From the NCBI GenBank assembly GCA_964347995.1, contig CAYGBA010000031.1:1-17473 (forward strand): a DNA stretch of 17,473 nucleotides. Reading direction: 5' to 3'. This document shows, in pieces, positions 12,935 through 17,473 of this stretch (the stretch's first letter is position 1; the number at the start of each line of letters is the position of its first letter). This DNA comes from GCA-020348365 sp964347995. GTDB lineage: Archaea; Thermoproteota; Bathyarchaeia; Bathyarchaeales; Bathyarchaeaceae. Both the position numbers and the translations under genes were made by a program. Under the pieces are notes generated by a model, which made no database searches, was not told the origin of the DNA, and was given only the letters and a program-made list of their open reading frames with translations.

Positions 12935-13981
12935 TTGGAAAAAATCACCATGGCCCATGGTGCTGGCGGAACCGTCATGAAGGAGCTTGTTGAGAGCTAC
13001 GTGTTGAAGAATCTCAGCGGGAGCCATGCCGAGGTTCCGCTGGAAGCTCTAGACGACTCGGCCGTGATCGACGGCATAGTTTTGCATTCTGATTCTCACG
13101 CAGTGAAGCCCATCTTCTTTCCCGGAGGCGACATTGGGAAGCTGGCTGTTGCGGGCACCGTCAACGATATAGCCGTGATGGGTGCTGAGCCAGTTGCGCT
13201 TTCGTCTGCTTTCATATTGGAGGAGGGCCTTCCGATGGCTGACTTGAATAGAATCTTGAAAAGCATTGCCAAGGCTTGTGAAGAGGCTGGAGTGCACATA
13301 ATCACAGGAGACACAAAAGTCGTTGAGAGAGGGACTTTGGGCGGCTGCCTCATAAACACCTCTGGAATAGGAAGGCGAAGTGATGCTCTGGAGAAGAATA
13401 TCAAGGAGGTGAAGAGGCATCGCTCCTTTGACGCGCGGTGGATTCTTGATTCCAACTTGAGGGATGGAGACAGAGTCATCATTTCAGGCACGGTGGGAGA
13501 CCATGGATTAGCCGTGTTGTCAGCTCAGGAAGGCTACGATTTTGGAAGCCAAGTGGTGTCCGACGTGACTCCACTGAACAGGTTGATTATGCGCCTATTG
13601 GACGTGGGTGGAATCGTAGCTATGAAGGACCCAACAAGGGGCGGCTTATCCAACGCGTTAAACGAGTTCAGCGAGAAGTCAGGGGTTGGGATTCTGGTGG
13701 AGGAGGCGAAGATACCCATACGTGGGGATGTCAAGGCGGCCTGCGAGATGCTTGGCATCGACCCGCTGGATGTTGGCAACGAAGGAAAGGTTCTGATTGG
13801 AATTGTGCCTCAGAAAGCTGAGGAAGTCTTGGCTCTGTTGAGGGAGACCAAAGAGGGCAAGGATGCACAGTTGATAGGGAAAGCAACGAAGCGGTTCGAT
13901 GAGGTTGCTCTTGAAACAGTCGTAGGTGGGAAGAGAATCCTCGCCCCTCCGATAGGAGACCCTGTTCCCAGAATATGCTGA
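12935..13981 (+). CDS. hypE: HypE, hydrogenase maturation (cyanide ligand) protein
   Basis: A 348-residue AIR-synthase/SelD-family ATPase. With HypF it dehydrates a carbamoyl group on its C-terminal cysteine to thiocyanate, which supplies the CN ligands of the [NiFe] active site. The N-terminus MEKITMAHGAGG and the C-terminus PVPRIC are exact family signatures; the terminal Cys348 is the carrier residue. The ATP-binding segments DDSAVIDG (about 40-47), GGDIGKLAVAGTVNDIAVMGA and TRGGLSNALNEF are present. The start is a TTG at 12935 with AGGAGGAGG about 10 nt upstream; it gives the family-typical first residues, whereas the next ATG would remove five of them. No hypC, D, F, A or B gene is in the window. 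Its position next to the hdr operon fits the hydrogenase at the window start. Confidence 0.95.
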   Translation: MEKITMAHGAGGTVMKELVESYVLKNLSGSHAEVPLEALDDSAVIDGIVLHSDSHAVKPIFFPGGDIGKLAVAGTVNDIAVMGAEPVALSSAFILEEGLPMADLNRILKSIAKACEEAGVHIITGDTKVVERGTLGGCLINTSGIGRRSDALEKNIKEVKRHRSFDARWILDSNLRDGDRVIISGTVGDHGLAVLSAQEGYDFGSQVVSDVTPLNRLIMRLLDVGGIVAMKDPTRGGLSNALNEFSEKSGVGILVEEAKIPIRGDVKAACEMLGIDPLDVGNEGKVLIGIVPQKAEEVLALLRETKEGKDAQLIGKATKRFDEVALETVVGGKRILAPPIGDPVPRIC

Positions 13982-14010
13982 CTTTCAGGCATCAGGTCGC
14001 AAAAAAGGAA

Positions 14011-14021
14011 CCGTTATATAC
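14011..14021 (+). promoter_or_regulatory. TATA/BRE promoter of the ABC exporter operon
   Basis: AAAAAAGGAACCGTTATATAC (14001-14021) combines a purine-rich BRE with a strong TATA box at 14014-14021. The start is expected near 14040, with a leader of about 30 nt that contains GAGGGAT before the ATG at 14073. Confidence 0.65.
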
Positions 14022-14072
14022 GCTACACAACACGAGTTAGCCTCGAAAAATTGAGATCATGAGGGATGATTG

Positions 14073-14861
14073 ATGAACGTTGTGATCCGCACAGATAAGT
14101 TGTCTAAGTATTATGGCAAGGGCGGCGAAATCAAAGCGGTGGACGAGCTTGATCTTGAAGTTTATGAGGGAGAAACGTTTGGTCTGCTCGGTCCAAACGG
14201 TGCGGGTAAGACGACGACGGTTCGCCTTTTGAACTGCATCATAAAGTCTACCAAGGGTACAGCGACCGTAAATGGTTATGATATTCTCAAGAAGGATACG
14301 GAAGTGAAACGGGTCACTGGCTTGCTGGCGGAGTCGCCTGGATTGTATGGGAAGCTCAGCGCCCAGGAGTTTCTCGAGTTCATGGGAGCCCTCTACGACG
14401 TCCCAGAGGATATTCTACCTGAAAGGATAGATGACTTACTGAAGCTGTTTGGGCTTCATGATAGGCGTGATTATCTGCTTGAAGGCTATAGCCGAGGCAT
14501 GAAACAGAAAATCCTGATCGCAGCCGCCCTGATTCATGATCCGCCCATTTTGTTCCTTGACGAACCCACATCAATGTTAGATCCACGCGCAGCCCTCATG
14601 GTTAAGGATTTGATCAAGAAGCTAGCCGACACCGCTGGGAAGACCATCTTTATTTGCAGCCACATTCTTCCAGTCGTGGAGGAACTGTGTGATCGCATTG
14701 GCATCATCAACCAAGGCAAGCTCATCGCCCTAGGCACAATCGATGAAATCATCGCTCAGACTGGAACGAAGACCTTGGAAGACGCGTTCATCGCCATAAC
14801 TGGCGGTATCGAGGAGAAGGAGCTTTTGGCATGGAGGGAGCAGAAAAGTGCCAGTGCCTAA
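14073..14861 (+). CDS. ABC transporter ATP-binding protein (ABC-2 type exporter)
   Basis: A 262-residue ATPase subunit. Walker A GPNGAGKTT is at residues 40-48, the signature YSRGMKQK at 139-146, and Walker B ILFLDEPTS at 159-167, followed by the D-loop and the switch His in ICSHILPVVEEL. The signature deviates from the usual LSGGMKQR but is followed by the normal helix. The family resembles exporters of the CcmA/drug-export type. The ATG at 14073 is preferred over the TTG directly before it because GAGGGAT lies at good spacing. The gene overlaps its permease by 14 nt. The substrate cannot be told from the sequence. Confidence 0.9.
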   Translation: MNVVIRTDKLSKYYGKGGEIKAVDELDLEVYEGETFGLLGPNGAGKTTTVRLLNCIIKSTKGTATVNGYDILKKDTEVKRVTGLLAESPGLYGKLSAQEFLEFMGALYDVPEDILPERIDDLLKLFGLHDRRDYLLEGYSRGMKQKILIAAALIHDPPILFLDEPTSMLDPRAALMVKDLIKKLADTAGKTIFICSHILPVVEELCDRIGIINQGKLIALGTIDEIIAQTGTKTLEDAFIAITGGIEEKELLAWREQKSASA

Positions 14862-16443
14862 ATGGCTCGTGGTTGCTAGAAACGAATATCGGATTCACCT
14901 CAGCAGGATACGAAAGATTAGACCCTACTTTCCCTATCTCGCTATAGGACTACTTGCAATCTATGTGGCGTTCGTCGCGCCAAGCTTCGTCAGCCTATTC
15001 ATCGGAGACTTCTTCTCTTTATTCCCGCCCCAAGCTGCTTTAGTGATGATCGTAGCCGTGATGCAGATCATGCTATTCATGATCTTCTTCTACTTCATCA
15101 TACTTCCAATCACCTATACCTTAAAGGAAGTCCAAACTGGACAGCTGGAGATCTTTCTTGCAGCGCCCATAAAACCGGGCGACGTTCTGCTAGGTGAGTT
15201 TCTGGGCGTAATGCCTCTATATGCCATCGCAGTCACGGTGATCGCGGGCTTTTTCACCGCGGTTCTGAACCCTCTCGGGCTGGATTTGGCTCAGATAGCA
15301 ATAATCATCATAACCTTCGTTGTCACATTCCTTTCTGCCCTCTGGATTGGCACCGTGGTCGCCGCTATCCTAAGAACAAGGCTTGGAAAGACAGCGCGTG
15401 GAAAAGATATTGGAAGAGCCCTTGCACTGATCATCGCTCTGCCCATGATCGCAGTGATGTACGCGATTATGGGAGGTGGTCTGATCAACGCCCTTTCCAA
15501 TCCTGCGACGAGCGGGATGGTCAGAGCCGTTCTCGGCGTGTTGCCCAGTTCTTGGGGAGCGGAACTCATCGTTGGCTTCGCATCCAACCCAGGCAACATC
15601 AGCGCTGTTGGTTTTGAGACGCTGATTCGATTCGGTGGTCTTATTGTCTTTTTCATTGGGGTGCTGTGGCTAGGCGCAAGAGCGGCCAATCGCGCCTACA
15701 GCTTGGAAACTATTACGTTTGTAGCTTCGAGGGCTAAGCCCGACGGCGCCTTTTATAAAACCGTCAAATATCTGGGAGGTGGCGGACCGTCCGGTACGCT
15801 TCTGGTATCCGTCTTCAAAGACTATAGTAGGAGACTTGAAAACCTGTCGAAGATTTTCTATATGGTGGGGATACTCGTTTTGGTGACCATATTCTTCGGT
15901 GGTCCTGAGGATCCCGAAGTTGCCTTGCTATTGCCCCAATTCATACTGCCCTTGCTTGCGGCGTTTGTGGTCGGCGAAGTGACGCTTCGAGGGAAAGAAG
16001 CCCTATTCATCTATAAGAAAACACCGTCTGGTGTGGCAAGGCTTGTTAAGGCGAGGCTGCTACATGGTTGGCTGGTGGTTGTTCCGTTCACGGCGGTGAT
16101 CTCAGTAGCTATAGCAGTCCTGAGCCCACAAACTACTTTTGTTTCTTTGTTGACTAACACCGGACTTGCGATACTAACCATTGCAGCGAACGTGGCTTTT
16201 GTTCTCGGCATCGCCCTCCTTAATCCCGCGTTCTCTGACAAATCGGGAAACTATGTGTTGAATCTGATAATAACTATGCAAGCGTTACCGTTCGGTTTGT
16301 TCCTAGTCCCTCTAGTCGTTTTTGGACGGGTATTTAATCTCGGATTGTATCATGTAATCTTCTTTGTCACTGTCCCGTTAAGCTGGCTAGTGGGGACTGT
16401 GTTCCTCTACCTTGGAAAAAGACGGCTTGGCAGAATCGAATAG
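14848..16443 (+). CDS. ABC-2 type transporter permease
   Basis: A 531-residue integral membrane protein with about 12 hydrophobic segments arranged in two halves (about 30-290 and 330-525), joined by a polar stretch that ends in FKDYSRRLENLSKIFYM. Cytosolic motifs such as LEIFLAAPIKPGDVLLGE and the later EALFIYKKTPSGVARLVKAR resemble the coupling segments of ABC-2 permeases, which contact the ATPase. The start is GTG with GGAGGGAG about 7 nt upstream, inside the end of the ATPase gene, so the two are translationally coupled and should form one transporter. It converges with the membrane-protein gene that ends at 16449, leaving only 5 nt between them. The substrate is unknown. Confidence 0.85.
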   Translation: MPVPKWLVVARNEYRIHLSRIRKIRPYFPYLAIGLLAIYVAFVAPSFVSLFIGDFFSLFPPQAALVMIVAVMQIMLFMIFFYFIILPITYTLKEVQTGQLEIFLAAPIKPGDVLLGEFLGVMPLYAIAVTVIAGFFTAVLNPLGLDLAQIAIIIITFVVTFLSALWIGTVVAAILRTRLGKTARGKDIGRALALIIALPMIAVMYAIMGGGLINALSNPATSGMVRAVLGVLPSSWGAELIVGFASNPGNISAVGFETLIRFGGLIVFFIGVLWLGARAANRAYSLETITFVASRAKPDGAFYKTVKYLGGGGPSGTLLVSVFKDYSRRLENLSKIFYMVGILVLVTIFFGGPEDPEVALLLPQFILPLLAAFVVGEVTLRGKEALFIYKKTPSGVARLVKARLLHGWLVVVPFTAVISVAIAVLSPQTTFVSLLTNTGLAILTIAANVAFVLGIALLNPAFSDKSGNYVLNLIITMQALPFGLFLVPLVVFGRVFNLGLYHVIFFVTVPLSWLVGTVFLYLGKRRLGRIE

Positions 16444-16448
16444 TTCAT

Positions 16449-17108
16449 CTAAAAGATGAGGTCAACCTTGAGATGAATCAAATACCCTACCAGACCATAG
16501 ATTGGAACAGAAATTACTTCAGTCATCTCCCCGATTGACATTGACAAGTCTCCGAATGCAAAGAACCCTATTGTGAGAAGAAAAGCACCATACACAATTA
16601 ACGATTTGAAGTTGTGAAAGGTCTCGGTTGTCTTCCATTTTAGGCGTATCCCCAGAAGAAACGCTCCGACGAAGAGTGGAGCAAACAGAAGAAGAGCATA
16701 CTTCTTATACCATGACAGATCTTCAGTCATAGCTCTTGTATCACCATAAATCTTCCTTCTTCTATAGATTGAAGGCAGGTCTGGAATGAAGCTGCTATAA
16801 ACGAAAATCAACAGCCCTAAAAACATAGAATCAAGTGCATTTTGTCCAAAGAGATACAAGTCCAAGCAAATGTAAACCACGCTTGCGGGCAAAACAATCC
16901 ATTCAAGAATTCTAGTCAATAGATGAAGATGCTGAAAAGTTTCCAATTTCATGGCCCATAAGGAGATTTTTTTCCCGCCCTTTCGGTTTACGCTTTTGAA
17001 GAAGCGCAACACCGCACCACAAACAACATCGTACATTAACAGAGGCGCTAATCTAAGAAACCTCTTGACCTTGGACGTTATCGGTTCCTTGTATGCATGC
17101 CGGTGCAT
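16449..17108 (-). CDS. Putative integral membrane protein (possibly DUF457/YdjM-like)
   Basis: A 219-residue protein with about five hydrophobic segments (near residues 65-85, 90-110, 135-155, 165-185 and 190-215) and a basic N-terminus. The segment LDSMFLGLLIFVYSSFIPDLPSIYRRR, here read as a helix ending in FIPDLPS, resembles the PD-containing motif of YdjM/DUF457 membrane proteins, and the C-terminal GYLIHLKVDLIF resembles their H-x-x-x-D motif. The match is weak and I would not assign a function. The ATG at 17108 has no clear Shine-Dalgarno. The frame upstream is open only for about 22 codons and offers no other standard start. The intergenic region upstream carries the overlapping hairpins at 17203-17277. 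Confidence 0.6.
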   Translation of the reverse strand: MHRHAYKEPITSKVKRFLRLAPLLMYDVVCGAVLRFFKSVNRKGGKKISLWAMKLETFQHLHLLTRILEWIVLPASVVYICLDLYLFGQNALDSMFLGLLIFVYSSFIPDLPSIYRRRKIYGDTRAMTEDLSWYKKYALLLFAPLFVGAFLLGIRLKWKTTETFHNFKSLIVYGAFLLTIGFFAFGDLSMSIGEMTEVISVPIYGLVGYLIHLKVDLIF

Positions 17109-17202
17109 ATACTCAATGATAAACCGATGTGCCCGGACAACGATTCCCCTTCCTTTATTCCTTCTCGTCGTATTTTACCCCGATTCCCACACGCGTCAAC
17201 AT

Positions 17203-17277
17203 TGTTCAAACGCAGCTTCATATGCGTTTAGAACACAAATCTTCGAGACACACGCGCAAATAGAAGATTGTTCTAAA
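17203..17277. repeat. Two mutually exclusive hairpins in the 17109-17372 gap
   Basis: Hairpin A pairs TGTTCAAACGCA (17203-17214) with TGCGTTTAGAACA (17223-17235): 12 bp, one bulged A, 8-nt loop. Hairpin B pairs 17227-17244 with 17263-17277: 15 bp with a 3-nt bulge and an 18-nt loop. They share 17227-17235, so only one can form at a time. No T-tract follows on either strand. The rest of this 264-nt gap is AT-rich with no gene, tRNA or clear promoter that I can see. Confidence 0.7.
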
Positions 17278-17372
17278 AATCACATAAACCTTCTGTAGTT
17301 ATTGTATTTACTACACCTACCTCTAAAGATACATGAATAGTATTATTGCCTGCGCGTTCCTTCTTTGAACAC

Positions 17373-17473
17373 TCACACTCTTTTTCGGAAGAGCAGCGCA
17401 ACTCCTGTCAACGCGAGGGCTATGCCCACTACCTGTAGCACCTCGAGCGTTTCTCCCAAAATGGAAGCGGAAA
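17373..17473 (-). CDS. EamA/DMT-family transporter, C-terminal end only
   Basis: The last 33 residues of a minus-strand gene that continues beyond the window. The visible part reads SASILGETLEVLQVVGIA then LALTGVALLFRKRV and stops. It matches the end of EamA (drug/metabolite transporter) proteins: the conserved 'GE-x-L-x-x-x-Q-x-x-G-x-x-L-x-x-x-G-V' pattern followed by a short basic tail. These are ten-helix membrane carriers for metabolites or amino acids. Which substrate it carries cannot be told from this fragment. Confidence 0.7.
   Translation of the reverse strand, partial: SASILGETLEVLQVVGIALALTGVALLFRKRV

Noticed and set aside
16951..17298. Plus-strand open frame of 115 codons across the end of the membrane-protein gene and the gap
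   Set aside because: It is mostly antisense to the minus-strand membrane-protein gene, has no Shine-Dalgarno, shows no domain or membrane pattern, and its tail runs through the hairpin region.
1..17473. tRNA, rRNA, CRISPR arrays, insertion sequences and phage genes
   Set aside because: I looked in the intergenic gaps for cloverleaf-like sequence, regularly spaced repeats, and transposase or integrase motifs, and saw none. All gaps except 17109-17372 are under about 130 nt.

Overview
The window looks like chromosomal DNA from an uncultivated, non-methanogen-like archaeon. The promoters have archaeal TATA/BRE character, the Shine-Dalgarno sites are strong (GGAGG-type), T-rich tracts follow operons, and AbrB-type and ribbon-helix-helix (RHH) regulators are present. 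The gene content (HdrABC, Mvh-type [NiFe]-hydrogenase, HypE, no mcr or other methanogenesis genes) would fit Bathyarchaeia or another Thermoproteota lineage. That placement is an inference from content, not a phylogenetic result.

Layout. (1) 1-1600, minus strand: large and small subunits of a group 3c-like [NiFe]-hydrogenase (mvhA, cut by the window edge, and mvhG) behind their own promoter. (2) 1676-4140: a TauE/SafE-type membrane exporter, a 58-aa AbrB-like protein on the plus strand, a small charged protein, and an AbrB-PhoU fusion regulator. Two of these promoters carry palindromes at the predicted transcription start. (3) 4215-5412, plus strand: two tandem paralogues that each join an N-terminal RHH DNA-binding domain to a GcvH-like lipoyl domain whose lipoylation lysine is replaced (Trp in one, Met in the other). 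(4) 5470-12844, plus strand: a tightly packed operon of a GltD/NfnB-like NAD(P)-flavin-FeS protein, an MvhD with a C-terminal winged helix, a double-length HdrA, a canonical MvhD, HdrC and HdrB. (5) 12935-13981: hypE, the hydrogenase cyanide-ligand maturation factor. (6) 14073-16443: an ABC-2 type exporter (ATPase plus permease). (7) 16449-17473, minus strand: a putative integral membrane protein, an intergenic stretch with two mutually exclusive hairpins, and the C-terminal end of an EamA-type transporter.

How it may work together. MvhAG, MvhD and HdrABC are the parts of the electron-bifurcating hydrogenase-heterodisulfide reductase complex. Here the mvhD genes sit in the hdr operon and mvhAG lies on the opposite strand about 4 kb before it. 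The GltD-like protein adds a probable NAD(P)H entry or exit point. HypE supports the hydrogenase.

Most unusual theme. In one locus, metabolic carrier folds are fused to DNA-binding domains twice independently (RHH with a lysine-less GcvH fold, and MvhD with a winged helix). This suggests proteins derived from electron- or acyl-carrier folds acting as sensors that control the Hdr operon. The architecture is seen directly in the sequence; the regulatory role is inference.
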